Positions 9,066 through 18,546 of a stretch of DNA of 64,000 nt are shown in pieces. Below the pieces are notes generated by a model that saw only the letters and a program-made list of their open reading frames with translations, searched no databases and had not been told where the DNA came from. The position numbers and the translations under genes were made by a program. Each line of letters starts with the position of its first letter. Within the stretch, counting starts at the first letter, position 1. The DNA is from Siphonobacter sp. BAB-5405 (GTDB lineage: Bacteria; Bacteroidota; Bacteroidia; Cytophagales; Spirosomataceae): the NCBI RefSeq assembly GCF_002872335.1, contig NZ_NJAG01000007.1, positions 62,001 through 126,000 on the forward strand. Reading direction: 5' to 3'.

Positions 9066-9426
9066 GGAATGAGTCGTACTTTTATTTAATTCAGGGAACA
9101 GGAATACTCGCTTTTAAACTTTTGTCTTCGCTTATTCCAGGTATTGGTAAAACGCGATTGAGCGACTTTTGCGGAAATGATAAAAATTATAGTTTAACTA
9201 GTTTTTATGAATCTAAAAAGCGTTTGTATCACGGGTTCATCTTCTTTACAACGCTACTATTTATGTGTTTATACGGTTAAAGACACCAATCTTTAAAACT
9301 TAGTTGGACCCCGGCTCTCCGTTAAAAAATTTTTCAAAAAAATGACTTATTTTCTCTAACTTCATCACTAAGTACAAACATCTAATTAGTTAATCCAGCA
9401 GCCTGATCACCAGCTGGTATGTATCT
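9066..9426. other. Intergenic region without a recognisable gene
   Basis: About 360 bp of AT-rich DNA between the divergent DUF3820 and pseudouridine synthase genes. One open frame crosses it (9044-9280) but starts with a non-ATG codon inside the neighbour and resembles no family. The stretch 9325-9350 is rich in A and T runs. It presumably holds both promoters, though no clear consensus was found. Confidence 0.5.
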
Positions 9427-10032
9427 ATGAGCAACCACCGCTATTTCATTGTTAATAAACCTTTTCAAATGCTATCTCAGTTTACAGGAACGGAATCTTT
9501 GCCTATGCTGGGTGAATTGGATTACGATTTTCCTGAGGGTACGCATTGCATTGGCCGACTGGACAGTACTTCAGAAGGTCTCTTAGTATTGACGACCAAT
9601 AAACAGGTGACCCGCTTACTTTTTGACAGCCAAACGCCGCACCAACGCCAGTATCTGGTACAGGTCTACAAGCACGTGAGTCCGGCCACATTGCATCAAT
9701 TACGAACCGGTGTGCCCATTCCGATTTCCGGAGCTTTACATTATATCACGGAGCCTTGTGAAGTATCCATTGTAGAAAAACCAACCGATCTCTTTGAAAG
9801 CGGTTGGTCTTACCCTGACGACCGTCCCCATACGTGGCTACTCATTTCGTTGACAGAGGGAAAATTCCGTCAAATCCGCAAGATGTTAAAAGCGGTTCGT
9901 CATCATTGCCAGCGGTTAATCCGGGTAGCTATTGAAGACTTAACTTTAGGTGATTTGCAGCCGGGTCAGGTACGGGAAATTCCCGAAGCCGAGTTTTTCG
10001 CCAAACTCAGAATTCCCTACCCTCATTCATAA
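9427..10032 (+). CDS. rluE: 23S rRNA pseudouridine synthase, RluE-like
   Basis: A 201-residue RsuA/RluB/E-family pseudouridine synthase that isomerises a uridine in 23S rRNA. It starts YFIVNKPFQMLSQF and carries the catalytic motif GRLDSTSEGLLVLT (Asp is the nucleophile) at about residue 40, followed by GKFRQIRKM near residue 150. There is no N-terminal S4 domain, which is the RluE rather than the RluB/RsuA layout. It is a single gene closed by a strong terminator. The exact target (U2457 in E. coli for RluE) is inferred from the family only. Confidence 0.85.
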   Translation: MSNHRYFIVNKPFQMLSQFTGTESLPMLGELDYDFPEGTHCIGRLDSTSEGLLVLTTNKQVTRLLFDSQTPHQRQYLVQVYKHVSPATLHQLRTGVPIPISGALHYITEPCEVSIVEKPTDLFESGWSYPDDRPHTWLLISLTEGKFRQIRKMLKAVRHHCQRLIRVAIEDLTLGDLQPGQVREIPEAEFFAKLRIPYPHS

Positions 10033-10033
10033 A

Positions 10034-10063
10034 AAAAAGGAGCGGCTTTCACCGCTCCTTTTT
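10034..10063. terminator. Bidirectional terminator
   Basis: A 12-bp stem (aaaaaggagcgg / ccgctccttttt) with a 6-nt loop lies between the convergent pseudouridine synthase and clpC genes, with A and T runs on both sides. Confidence 0.9.
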
Positions 10064-10080
10064 GTATACTACCTATACTT

Positions 10081-12606
10081 CTATTCTTCTGTAATCGTTT
10101 CTGGCTTTTTCGCCGTGATGGTCAGTGTTTCACTAGTTCCATCGTGGTCAGCCAGTAGAATATCGCCTTCGGCTAAATCACCTTTCAGGATTTCCTCCGC
10201 TACGGGATCTTCCAGATAACGCTGGATGGCCCGGTTCAGCGGACGAGCACCGTACTGCGGATCGTAACCTTTCTTGGCCAGGAAGTCTTTAGCAGCTTCC
10301 GTCAGCTCAACGCGGTATCCCAACGTGGTAATACGAGCGAAGAGTTTGCCTAACATCAGTTCGATGATCCGGTGCAGGTGTTCGCGTTCGAGTGAGTTAA
10401 ACACAATCACATCATCCAGACGGTTCAGAAACTCCGGTGAGAACGCTTTACGCAAGGCATTCTGAATGGTGCTTTTTACGGCTTCATCCTGACCTTCTAC
10501 CCGCGTTTTGGTGGCGAAACCGATACCCGTACCGAAGTCTTTCAGATCACGTGCTCCGATGTTCGAAGTCATGATAATGATTGTATTCCGGAAGTCAACC
10601 CGACGACCCAATCCATCCGTCAGAATACCATCATCCAGTACCTGAAGCAGAATGTTGAATACATCCGGGTGAGCTTTTTCGATCTCGTCAAGCAGTACAA
10701 CGGAATAGGGTTTGCGACGAATTTTCTCCGTCAGCTGACCGCCTTCTTCGTAACCCACGTATCCCGGAGGAGCTCCGACCAGACGGCTTACGCTGAATTT
10801 CTCCATGTACTCCGACATGTCAATACGCACCAGCGAATCATCTTTATCGAAAAGGTGGGAAGCCAGCACTTTCGCTAACTCTGTTTTACCTACGCCCGTA
10901 GGACCCAGGAAGATGAAAGAACCAATCGGTTTCTTCGGATCTTTCAGACCTACCCGCGTACGCTGGATAGCTTTCGCCAGTTTTTCAATGGCTGATTCCT
11001 GACCAATTACTTTACCTTTCAGGTCTTCCGCCAGCGTCAGCAGTTTTTTACCTTCATCTGTCGAAACGCTACGCACGGGAATGCCCGTCATCATTGCTAC
11101 TACTTCGGCTACATTGTCTTCCGTAACCGTGTAGCGACGCGTTTTGGTATCTTCTTCCCAGCGTTGTTTCGCCCGGTCGAGTTGTTCGAGTAATTTCTTC
11201 TCCCGATCCCGCAGTTGAGCCGCTTCCTCGTATTTCTGCGATTTTACGACCTGATTTTTCTGCTTTTTGACTTCTTCAACGGCTTCTTCCAGTTGAATAA
11301 TGTCTTCGGGTACCGAGATATTATTGATGTGTACGCGAGCCCCTACTTCGTCCAGTACGTCAATGGCTTTGTCGGGCAGGAAACGGTCAGAGATATAACG
11401 TTCTGACAATTTCACAGCGGCTTCCAGAGCTTCCGGTGTGTAATTTACGTGGTGGTGATCTTCGTATTTATCTTTAATGTTATTCAGAATCTCAACCGTT
11501 TCTTCAATGCTGGTGGCATCTACCATCACCATCTGGAACCGACGGGCCAAGGCACCATCTTTCTCGATGTATTGACGATACTCGTCCAGCGTAGTAGCAC
11601 CAATGCATTGAATATCGCCGCGAGCCAGTGCGGGTTTGAACATGTTCGAGGCGTCCAGCGAGCCTGAAGCTCCACCGGCTCCCACGATCGTGTGAATCTC
11701 ATCAATGAAGAGAATCACCTCGGGCGATTTTTCCAGCTCGTTCATCACGGCCTTCATCCGCTCTTCGAACTGACCGCGGTATTTCGTACCAGCCACCAGC
11801 GAAGCCAGATCCAGCGTTACGACCCGTTTGCCAAACAGGACACGGCTCACTTTCTTCTGAACAATCCGGAGGGCCAGCCCTTCAGCGATGGCTGTTTTAC
11901 CAACGCCGGGCTCACCGATCAGAATCGGGTTGTTCTTTTTACGACGGGAAAGAATCTGAGCGACCCGCTCAATTTCTTTCTCACGACCCACGATGGGATC
12001 AAGTTTGCCTAATTCGGCCAGCTTGGTAAGATCACGGCCGAAATTATCCAGTACAGGTGTACGGGATTTTTCTGCACCCGGCTTACCGGACTCACTACGA
12101 GGGCTGGAACCGAACATGCGGCTGTCTTCATCATTGTCGTCCGTATCCGGGCCGGCATTGATATTCGGGTTCGATTGATATTCCAGCATTTCCTTAACGA
12201 TTTCGTAGTTGACGTTAAACTTATGGAGAATCTGAGTCGCAATGTTGTCCTCATCCCGAAGGATAGCCAACAGTACGTGTTCAGTGCCAATCAACTGGGT
12301 CTTGAAGACTTTCGCCTCCAAATGGGTCATTTTAAGAACTTTCTCGGACTGACGAGTCAAAGGAATATTGGCCATGTTCCGAACGCTATGCGTCGCCGTA
12401 CCCTTCGTAGCTTGCTCGATAGTCATGCGTAACTCATCGAGGTTGATACTTAATTTTTTCAACAGGGCCACGGCTACGCCTTCGCCTTCACGGATCATAC
12501 CCAAAAGCAAATGCTCTGTCCCGATGTAATCATGTCCAAGTCGCAGAGCTTCCTCTCTACTCAGGGAGATGACTTCCTTCACGCGGTTTGAAAATTTTGC
12601 TTCCAT
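10081..12606 (-). CDS. clpC: ATP-dependent Clp protease ATP-binding subunit ClpC
   Basis: An 841-residue Hsp100 unfoldase that feeds proteins to ClpP. It has two N-terminal Clp_N repeats (about residues 1-145), an acidic linker, and a first AAA+ domain with Walker A GEPGVGKT at 231-238 and Walker [14 protein letters not shown]-type coiled middle region ([18 protein letters not shown]) follows. The second AAA+ domain has [12 protein letters not shown] near residue 565 and [21 protein letters not shown] segment in the second domain may be the ClpP-docking loop. Length and order match ClpC of Bacteroidota. No ClpP or McsA/McsB genes are nearby. It is transcribed alone. Confidence 0.97.
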   Translation of the reverse strand: MEAKFSNRVKEVISLSREEALRLGHDYIGTEHLLLGMIREGEGVAVALLKKLSINLDELRMTIEQATKGTATHSVRNMANIPLTRQSEKVLKMTHLEAKVFKTQLIGTEHVLLAILRDEDNIATQILHKFNVNYEIVKEMLEYQSNPNINAGPDTDDNDEDSRMFGSSPRSESGKPGAEKSRTPVLDNFGRDLTKLAELGKLDPIVGREKEIERVAQILSRRKKNNPILIGEPGVGKTAIAEGLALRIVQKKVSRVLFGKRVVTLDLASLVAGTKYRGQFEERMKAVMNELEKSPEVILFIDEIHTIVGAGGASGSLDASNMFKPALARGDIQCIGATTLDEYRQYIEKDGALARRFQMVMVDATSIEETVEILNNIKDKYEDHHHVNYTPEALEAAVKLSERYISDRFLPDKAIDVLDEVGARVHINNISVPEDIIQLEEAVEEVKKQKNQVVKSQKYEEAAQLRDREKKLLEQLDRAKQRWEEDTKTRRYTVTEDNVAEVVAMMTGIPVRSVSTDEGKKLLTLAEDLKGKVIGQESAIEKLAKAIQRTRVGLKDPKKPIGSFIFLGPTGVGKTELAKVLASHLFDKDDSLVRIDMSEYMEKFSVSRLVGAPPGYVGYEEGGQLTEKIRRKPYSVVLLDEIEKAHPDVFNILLQVLDDGILTDGLGRRVDFRNTIIIMTSNIGARDLKDFGTGIGFATKTRVEGQDEAVKSTIQNALRKAFSPEFLNRLDDVIVFNSLEREHLHRIIELMLGKLFARITTLGYRVELTEAAKDFLAKKGYDPQYGARPLNRAIQRYLEDPVAEEILKGDLAEGDILLADHDGTSETLTITAKKPETITEE

Positions 12607-12701
12607 ACTTAAGGTTTAGCGTGCTTCTATTAACCAGCTAACGCCGGAAGAACAGCTATTGTTCAATTTAGGATCAGAATCTCTACTAAAATTGTCGGGA
12701 A

Positions 12702-13370
12702 TTACACGTCCAGTGAAGAATCAGCGGTTGTATAGTGGGCTGAAGCGTTAAGAATGCTCAAGGCTTCGTTTCCCTGACAGAATAATAAATCGAGAATACT
12801 TAGATTGGGAAAAAACTGTTCCCCAAAATTTTGCCGGTAGGCTATCGGTTTATAAAACGGTCGCTCCTGATAACTTATTTTAGGCGTAATCAGGCCTCTA
12901 GCATCGAAAACTTCCTTTTCGTACCCTTTCTCATACTGGCTGGTGTAGTCAAAATTGGTTTTCAACCGTAACAGTTCCCGACAAACTGTCAGCATTTCCA
13001 GATTCAGGTCGAACAAAAAGTCAGGTTTTCGTTCATATACCCGTTTGAAGCGTTCTTCGAAGTATTCAAAGAAAGGCGTCTTCCGATAGGCTGACTCGAT
13101 AGCTCCCCAGTGTCGTTTCACCCAGGGCTGTCGGTAGTCAATCCGAATATCCCGAATGAGCGTCTTCTGCTGGCTTCTCCCTTCGAGTACGGGAACTACC
13201 AAGGTGTCGATTCCCTGACTGGTTAAAATCTGACAGCGATTCCGAAAGGTCTGTTTCTGAAAATGTTCATGGCTTTCAAGCAGGATTGTGTCAAAGGATG
13301 CACCACACGTCCAAAATTCCAGACCTGGCAAATACTGTAATTCTATAACTAAACGCTTACTTTCTGACAT
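12702..13370 (-). CDS. WbqC-like family protein
   Basis: A 222-residue cytoplasmic protein of the WbqC family. The early motif LVIELQYLPGLEFW, the LVVPVLEGRSQQKTLIRDIR segment and WVKRHWGAIESAYRKTPFFE are typical. WbqC proteins are often found with O-antigen or surface polysaccharide genes, but their reaction is not established. It is divergent from the acyltransferase gene and upstream of clpC, with a 95-bp gap. Confidence 0.85.
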   Translation of the reverse strand: MSESKRLVIELQYLPGLEFWTCGASFDTILLESHEHFQKQTFRNRCQILTSQGIDTLVVPVLEGRSQQKTLIRDIRIDYRQPWVKRHWGAIESAYRKTPFFEYFEERFKRVYERKPDFLFDLNLEMLTVCRELLRLKTNFDYTSQYEKGYEKEVFDARGLITPKISYQERPFYKPIAYRQNFGEQFFPNLSILDLLFCQGNEALSILNASAHYTTADSSLDV

Positions 13371-13434
13371 TTGTACTTAGGGATCACTTTTTTAAAGAAA
13401 CGAAAAAGATGTCAAGTATCAAATTATTTTTTAA

Positions 13435-13469
13435 TTTTTGTAGTTAGATAGTTACTACATGTATCTTTT
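13435..13469 (+). promoter_or_regulatory. Candidate promoter of the acyltransferase gene
   Basis: TTTTTG at 13435-13440 and TATCTTTT at 13462-13469 are close to the Bacteroidota -33 and -7 elements (21-nt spacing, last base of the -7 box off). It lies about 20 bp before the ATG at 13490. Confidence 0.3.
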
Positions 13470-13489
13470 TGAATCTATTGATTGCATAA

Positions 13490-14365
13490 ATGGTATTTTT
13501 CCAAGTCATATCCCGATTACCCCTCACCGTACTGTATTGGTTTTCTGACTTTTTATTTGTACTGATTTACTACGTTTTCGGCTATCGTAAACAAGTAGTA
13601 TTAGGAAATTTAGCAGCAGCATTCCCCGAGAAATCAGAGGCTGAGCGGCAGGCAATCGCTAAAAAGTTCTTTCGTAACTTCTGTGATCTGATGGTAGAAA
13701 CGGTGAAGTCGCTGACCATCTCACGGGAGTCTATTGCCCGTCGGATGAAATTAGAAAATTCCGAGGTTCTGCACAGTCTCATCCATCAGAAAAAAACGGT
13801 GTTTGTGATGCTGGGGCATCAGATGAACTGGGAGTGGATTTCCCTGAGTATTGCCAACGATGGAATTCCGGCAGATGTGATCTACAAGCCGCTCTCCAAT
13901 TCCTTTTTTGAGCGTTTCATGCTGGCCATTCGTTCCCGCTTTGGCATCAAGCCCGTCTCGATGCATACGATTTTGCGGGATATGATTACGCGGAGAAACG
14001 AACCCCGTGTCATTGGTACCCTGGCGGATCAGGCTCCGCACCATCCGGATTCGGCGTACTGGTCCACCTTCTTTCATCAGGAAACTGATTTTTTTACGGG
14101 TACCGAGAAATTAGCCCGTAAGTTCAACACTCCATTGGTCTTTGGCAAAATCAGAAAAATCAAGCGAGGCCATTACAGCTTTCACCTTGAACTGATTGCC
14201 GAACCCTCCTATCAGGATATTGAGTCGGGTCTGCTGACGGAACATTACGTTCGCTGGCTGGAAACTATGTTACGGGAACAGCCTGAACTTTGGCTCTGGT
14301 CGCACAAACGCTGGAAACACAAACGCGAAACGCACCCGACCGAAGACGAAATGGTACTGGCTTAG
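13490..14365 (+). CDS. Lysophospholipid/lipid A acyltransferase (LpxL/HtrB family)
   Basis: A 291-residue inner-membrane acyltransferase that would add a secondary acyl chain to lipid A or a related lipid. An N-terminal hydrophobic helix (about residues 8-27) anchors it. The catalytic H-x4-E motif is visible as GHQMNWEW near residue 107, and the conserved C-terminal WLWSHKRWKHK follows. Length is normal. It stands alone between a divergent WbqC gene and a strong terminator, away from other lpx genes. Confidence 0.9.
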   Translation: MVFFQVISRLPLTVLYWFSDFLFVLIYYVFGYRKQVVLGNLAAAFPEKSEAERQAIAKKFFRNFCDLMVETVKSLTISRESIARRMKLENSEVLHSLIHQKKTVFVMLGHQMNWEWISLSIANDGIPADVIYKPLSNSFFERFMLAIRSRFGIKPVSMHTILRDMITRRNEPRVIGTLADQAPHHPDSAYWSTFFHQETDFFTGTEKLARKFNTPLVFGKIRKIKRGHYSFHLELIAEPSYQDIESGLLTEHYVRWLETMLREQPELWLWSHKRWKHKRETHPTEDEMVLA

Positions 14366-14370
14366 CTTTA

Positions 14371-14410
14371 TATAAAAAGGGGACTGATTTGAATCAGTCC
14401 CCTTTTTATA
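14371..14410. terminator. Strong bidirectional terminator
   Basis: A near-perfect 18-19 bp stem with a tiny loop (ttga) and A-run and T-run flanks lies between the convergent acyltransferase and YciO genes. Confidence 0.9.
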
Positions 14411-14421
14411 GGTAGAAGGTT

Positions 14422-15039
14422 TTATTCCCACTCCCCTAAACCCTGACGGATCACTTCAAAATCATTGTCCGTCGCATCCACAATCGTAGAGGGAATCAGT
14501 CCACCCGGACCCCCATCAATGACCAGATCAACCTTGTGCTGAAACTGGTGAAAAATTTCTTCGGGATCGGTTGGGTATTCCATAAAATCATCATCAGATT
14601 TAATGGAAGTCGTCACAATGGGATGCCCCAGCTGACTAACGATTTCCCGGGTAATGGCATGATCAGGAATCCGGATACCAATTGTTTTCTTTCGGGGATT
14701 CAAGGTTCGGGGCAACTGCGTATTGGCCGTGAGTACGAAGGTGTACGGGCCCGGCAGTATTTTCTTCATCGTTTTGAAGGCAACATCCGAAACCTTGGCA
14801 TAGTCAGAAATGTGACTCAAATCATTACAGATGATAGAAAAATCACTCTTATCGGGTTTAATTCCTTTCACCTGAGCGATCCGTTCGATGGTCCGGGCGT
14901 TGTGAATATCGCCACCCATACCATATACGGTATCGGTTGGGTAAATAACGATTCCGCCCTGACGGAGCACTTCCAGTACCCGGGCAATTTTACGGGGCTC
15001 GGGATTGATGGGATGAATAGACAGAAATTCAGCAGGCAT
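14422..15039 (-). CDS. YciO family (Sua5/YrdC-fold) protein
   Basis: A 205-residue protein of the Sua5/YciO/YrdC fold. It has GGIVIYPTDTVYGMGGDI at the N-terminus, KKTIGIRIPDHAITREIV in the middle and VDLVIDGGPGG near the end. The KxR...PL signature of threonylcarbamoyl-AMP synthases is replaced here by KGIKPDKSDFSIICND, and the overall pattern follows E. coli YciO. It may bind RNA or nucleotides, but it is probably not the housekeeping t6A enzyme. It is last in a minus-strand run and lies 28 bp after a GT2 gene. Confidence 0.8.
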   Translation of the reverse strand: MPAEFLSIHPINPEPRKIARVLEVLRQGGIVIYPTDTVYGMGGDIHNARTIERIAQVKGIKPDKSDFSIICNDLSHISDYAKVSDVAFKTMKKILPGPYTFVLTANTQLPRTLNPRKKTIGIRIPDHAITREIVSQLGHPIVTTSIKSDDDFMEYPTDPEEIFHQFQHKVDLVIDGGPGGLIPSTIVDATDNDFEVIRQGLGEWE

Positions 15040-15067
15040 ATGGATTCGGGATAAAAGGTTACCGTGC

Positions 15068-16021
15068 TTATCGTCGCAGTTTTTGATAGGTTCGGTACAC
15101 CTGATAAAACGGAATTTTTAACTGACACGCCCACGCAATTGCTTGCAGGGACGAAGGCAACGGTTTGAATCGTCGGTATAAGGCCGCGTACTGAGCTCCC
15201 AGTGCATAGTGTTCCAGGAAAAAACATTGCCGAAGGCCATTTCGCAACCGAATGAGCAGAGCCGTAATTTCCTCTGGCGTTTGGACCAGAACAGCAGCTT
15301 TTTCGCATACCTTCCAGGTGGACTCCATCTGCTGCGTACGCCGAAGTTGCTGCTGCTTCGAATGCGAACCTTTCACCTGCCGATACCCTACCCAGCATTC
15401 ATCCTTGAAGCCATATTTCCAGCGGCGGGACGCTCGGACCAGGAAGTCAAAATCTTCGTAAAGCAGACTTTCATCGTAACCGTCCAGAGCCTCGTACACC
15501 GACCGGCGGGTCATGGCCGTTACTGTCAAAATGGGCGTGCCAGCCAGCACTGCTGCAAACACATCTCCGCAAGGAACGTGCTGCAAACGCTTTCCCTGAG
15601 CCGTACGCTTATACCAGGTTCCCAGCTTTTTGCCCGTTTCGTTAATCAGTACAGCATCACCGAAAATGGCCCCATATTCTTCGGAAAGCGTTTCAAAATA
15701 AGCTACCTGCTTGGCAATCGTATCGGGAAAAAGTACATCATCCGCCGCCAGATCCACTATGTATTTGCCTTTTGCCAGGGCTAATCCCTGGTTGAAACTC
15801 CGGCATACGCCCCGGTTATCGCAGTTTTGAATGAACTGATCCTGCGGCCGTAACACCCCTTCTATTATGGATACGCTACGGTCTTTACTGAAATCATCGA
15901 CAACGATTAACTCAAGGGCCGGGTACGTTTGCCTAAACACGGATTGCAGGCATTCCGTTACAAAACGTTCGTGGTTATAACACAGACAGATAATTGAAAC
16001 CAGGGGCTGCTTCCTACCCAT
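15068..16021 (-). CDS. Family 2 glycosyltransferase
   Basis: A 317-residue GT2 enzyme. It opens PLVSIICLCYNHERFVTECL, followed by ELIVVDDFSKDRS and YIVDLAADDVLFPDT, where the paired Asp residues form the metal site, and then YEDFDFLVRASRRW. The C-terminal third is basic and not a recognised domain. The start lies 11 bp downstream of the YihY stop, so the two are probably co-transcribed. It is not closely related to the glycosyltransferases at 1.3-3.6 kb. Confidence 0.85.
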   Translation of the reverse strand: MGRKQPLVSIICLCYNHERFVTECLQSVFRQTYPALELIVVDDFSKDRSVSIIEGVLRPQDQFIQNCDNRGVCRSFNQGLALAKGKYIVDLAADDVLFPDTIAKQVAYFETLSEEYGAIFGDAVLINETGKKLGTWYKRTAQGKRLQHVPCGDVFAAVLAGTPILTVTAMTRRSVYEALDGYDESLLYEDFDFLVRASRRWKYGFKDECWVGYRQVKGSHSKQQQLRRTQQMESTWKVCEKAAVLVQTPEEITALLIRLRNGLRQCFFLEHYALGAQYAALYRRFKPLPSSLQAIAWACQLKIPFYQVYRTYQKLRR

Positions 16022-16032
16022 TTGAAGTACAG

Positions 16033-16950
16033 TTATTCAGTTTCTTCCTGCTTGGAGGCATCGTCCAGGCTCTGATTGACCTCAAAGCCCAAAATCAGTA
16101 CCAGAGCCACCAGATACAGCCAGATCATTAAAGCCACCAGCGTACCCACCGCTCCGTACAGTCGGTTATAGCTGGCAAAATTCGAAAGATAGTAGGAAAA
16201 TCCCTGCGTAATCAGAATGATCAACAGGGAGGCGGTGACCGAACCCGCATTGAAGAATCGCCAGCGTTTATGTAAAGCCGGAGCAATGTAGTATATAATG
16301 GAAACGGCCATAAACAAAACGACGAAAACAGTCAGGTAACTAATGCCCTCAACAAACGAATATGTAGAATCGACATTGATCAAACGACGCTCGACTAAAA
16401 TATCTACCGCAATTCGTCCGATAATGAGTACACCCACGGCTACCAGTAGTACCACTGCCAGGAGCACGGTCAATAAGATGGATATCAGGCGGGTTTTGAT
16501 AAAGCCGCGATCGTCCTGCGTACGCTGGGTAATATTGAAGGCCCGCATGAGGGCAATCATGCCATTGGTTGCCGAAAACAGGGCAAACAGAAAACCGAAC
16601 GACAATACGCCGCTTCGTTTTCGGCTCACAATGTCTTCAATGGTAGGCAGTACTTCTTTATAGATTCCCCGAGGCATTGCCTCCGACAGAAAGGCCATGA
16701 TCTGATCATCCAGCCCCGCAATTGGAATATAAGGAATCAGGGTAAAGAGGAAAATTACCGCCGGAAAAAGAGCCAGGGTAAAACTGTAGGCAACCGCCGT
16801 CGCCCGCTGGTCAATGTCAAACTGCAGGACATTGGCAAACAGTACCCGAAGCAGGTGATACAAAGAAAAACTTCTTCGCCGAATACGTACATTTCTTAAG
16901 AAGGTCTGTACGCGTTGCAGGGGCTTATGTTTACGGGAAAATTTCGCCAT
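16033..16950 (-). CDS. YihY/BrkB family inner membrane protein
   Basis: A 305-residue integral membrane protein of the YihY/virulence factor BrkB family. It has a basic N-terminus, a DQRATAVAYSFTLALFPAVI first helix region, and about six hydrophobic segments ending in LVALMIWLYLVALVLILGFE. Once mislabelled RNase BN, its function is not established. The ATG at 16950 is preferred; a TTG 18 bp upstream is the only alternative nearby. The C-terminus is acidic (SKQEETE). Confidence 0.85.
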   Translation of the reverse strand: MAKFSRKHKPLQRVQTFLRNVRIRRRSFSLYHLLRVLFANVLQFDIDQRATAVAYSFTLALFPAVIFLFTLIPYIPIAGLDDQIMAFLSEAMPRGIYKEVLPTIEDIVSRKRSGVLSFGFLFALFSATNGMIALMRAFNITQRTQDDRGFIKTRLISILLTVLLAVVLLVAVGVLIIGRIAVDILVERRLINVDSTYSFVEGISYLTVFVVLFMAVSIIYYIAPALHKRWRFFNAGSVTASLLIILITQGFSYYLSNFASYNRLYGAVGTLVALMIWLYLVALVLILGFEVNQSLDDASKQEETE

Positions 16951-17009
16951 TGATGCTTCTTGATACAACTTCTGGAGTGGGCTAGGAAATTGACTACGCT
17001 TTAATTTAC

Positions 17010-17426
17010 CTACTCTTCTTTAAAGTAAGGCTGCAATTTATCCAAAAAGGCGACGGGAGCCATGATGGGCCGATTCGTTTGCCGGTTGATAAAAACCAGC
17101 GTTACCTCACCGGTATTCAATAGCACATCTGATTCATTGAGCAACTCGAAGTGAAAGATGATGCGGGCCCCGGGCCGTTGCTCAATACGCGTCCGAATGG
17201 TAAGCAGTTCGTCATAACGGGCCGGTTTCAAATACCGCGTCTTCATCTCATAAACGGGCATCATCACACCCGACTCTTCCAGAACCTTATAGGCAAAACC
17301 TAAACTACGCAACGCTTCCACGCGGCCAATTTCATAAAGCCGGGCGTAATTGCCGTAGTACATATATCCCATCTGATCCGTATCGGCATAACAGACCCGG
17401 TACGTATGCTCATGCTGAAAAGCCAT
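17010..17426 (-). CDS. Acyl-CoA thioesterase, YbgC/4HBT family
   Basis: A hotdog-fold thioesterase of about 138 residues that hydrolyses short or aromatic acyl-CoA. The signature YRVCYADTDQMGYMYYGNY, with the catalytic Asp, and the ARLYEIGRVEALRSLG helix are clear. An in-frame ATG at 17456 would add ten residues. I prefer 17426 because it starts just before the domain and because the 17456 ATG lies inside a hairpin (17443-17480). It may act on membrane-lipid precursors as in Tol-linked YbgC, but no tol genes are nearby. Confidence 0.85.
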   Translation of the reverse strand: MAFQHEHTYRVCYADTDQMGYMYYGNYARLYEIGRVEALRSLGFAYKVLEESGVMMPVYEMKTRYLKPARYDELLTIRTRIEQRPGARIIFHFELLNESDVLLNTGEVTLVFINRQTNRPIMAPVAFLDKLQPYFKEE

Positions 17427-17442
17427 TCGCTGTATAATTAAA

Positions 17443-17480
17443 TACGGGCGGATCATTCATCGAAGAATCATCCGCCCGTA
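17443..17480 (-). terminator. Hairpin between mltG and the thioesterase gene
   Basis: An 11-bp perfect stem (tacgggcggat / atccgcccgta) extended by four more pairs after one mismatch. On the minus strand it follows the mltG stop by about 13 bases and is trailed by a weak T-rich stretch. It could be an mltG terminator or an mRNA processing structure. Confidence 0.5.
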
Positions 17481-17492
17481 GGATACTTTGGT

Positions 17493-18533
17493 TTATTTTT
17501 TAATTCCTAACTGGTTTAACGCTTCCTGGTAGAGTTTGGCGTTGCGTAGGTGATCTTCGTAGGTAACCGCAAAAATGTGGTAGCCATTCAGTTTCGGACT
17601 CGCACAGAAATACAGGTAATCGTGCTTTTCCCGGTTCAGTACGGCATCGATCGACGACGGTTCAGGCAGGTTGATCGGCCCCGGCGGCAAACCCGTGTTG
17701 ATGTAGGTATTGTACGGAGATTTGTACAGCAATTGATTGTGTAGCAGACGTTTGATACCAAAATCACCGATGGCGTAGATAACGGTCGGGTCCGCCCGCA
17801 AGGGCTCCGATATCGCCAGACGGTTCAGATACACACCCGCGACCCGTGGTTTTTCATCCTTCTTTTTCGTTTCTGCCTCTACGATACTCGCCAGCGTAAT
17901 CACCTCTACGGGAGATAAACCTACCGCCTTGGCTTTGGCTTTGCGATCATCCGTCCAGAATTTGTCGTACTCCGACTTCATCCGACCCATCAGTTTCTGC
18001 GGTGTTGTATTCCAGTACACCTCGTAGGTATTGGGCAAGAACATGCAGAGAATGGTTTCGGGAGTAAAGCCATAAAACCGGCAAACTTCAGGATCATTCA
18101 GCATGCGTTTGAATTCGGTGGAGTCAAACTCGAACCTGGTTCCAATTTTCTCAACCAGATCCTGCTTCAAACGGACGTTATTAAAAGTAAGTTTTACGGC
18201 CGTCTGATTGCCCGAACGTAAGGCTTTAATCACCTCGTAATTGCCCGCACTCGGTTTGATTCGGTACCGACCCGGCTTCACGTGATCGGGGTACTTGAGA
18301 ACCTTTGACAGAAAGCGGAAATACATTTCGTTGTTTACCATTTTATTGGCTTTCAACGAATCAATAACCGTTTCGAAACGAGCTGATTTACTGGGAATTA
18401 ACAAATAGAAATCCCGGTCTTTCTCCGTATTCAGATTGGCCGTGTAAAAAATTTGCCAGAGGTAAAAGGAAACAATCGGAGCCAGAATGGATACGATGAT
18501 GATAAAGTATTTGAAGAATTTATTACGAACCAT
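17493..18533 (-). CDS. mltG: Endolytic transglycosylase MltG
   Basis: A 346-residue YceG-like lytic transglycosylase that cuts nascent peptidoglycan strands in the periplasm and so limits glycan length. An N-terminal membrane anchor (about residues 8-30) precedes a LysM-like region and the catalytic domain. The motif ITLASIVEAETKKKDEKPRV contains the catalytic Glu, and DPTVIYAIGD and YNTYINTGLPPGPI are family signatures. It starts 13 bp after the stop of the Ldh-type gene, so it may be read through from it. Confidence 0.93.
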   Translation of the reverse strand: MVRNKFFKYFIIIVSILAPIVSFYLWQIFYTANLNTEKDRDFYLLIPSKSARFETVIDSLKANKMVNNEMYFRFLSKVLKYPDHVKPGRYRIKPSAGNYEVIKALRSGNQTAVKLTFNNVRLKQDLVEKIGTRFEFDSTEFKRMLNDPEVCRFYGFTPETILCMFLPNTYEVYWNTTPQKLMGRMKSEYDKFWTDDRKAKAKAVGLSPVEVITLASIVEAETKKKDEKPRVAGVYLNRLAISEPLRADPTVIYAIGDFGIKRLLHNQLLYKSPYNTYINTGLPPGPINLPEPSSIDAVLNREKHDYLYFCASPKLNGYHIFAVTYEDHLRNAKLYQEALNQLGIKK

Positions 18534-18546
18534 GGGTCGAAATAGG

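Noticed and set aside
9044-9280. 78-codon plus-strand frame in the gap upstream of the pseudouridine synthase gene
   Set aside because: It begins with a non-ATG codon inside the neighbouring gene, has no recognisable domain and no plausible initiation site.
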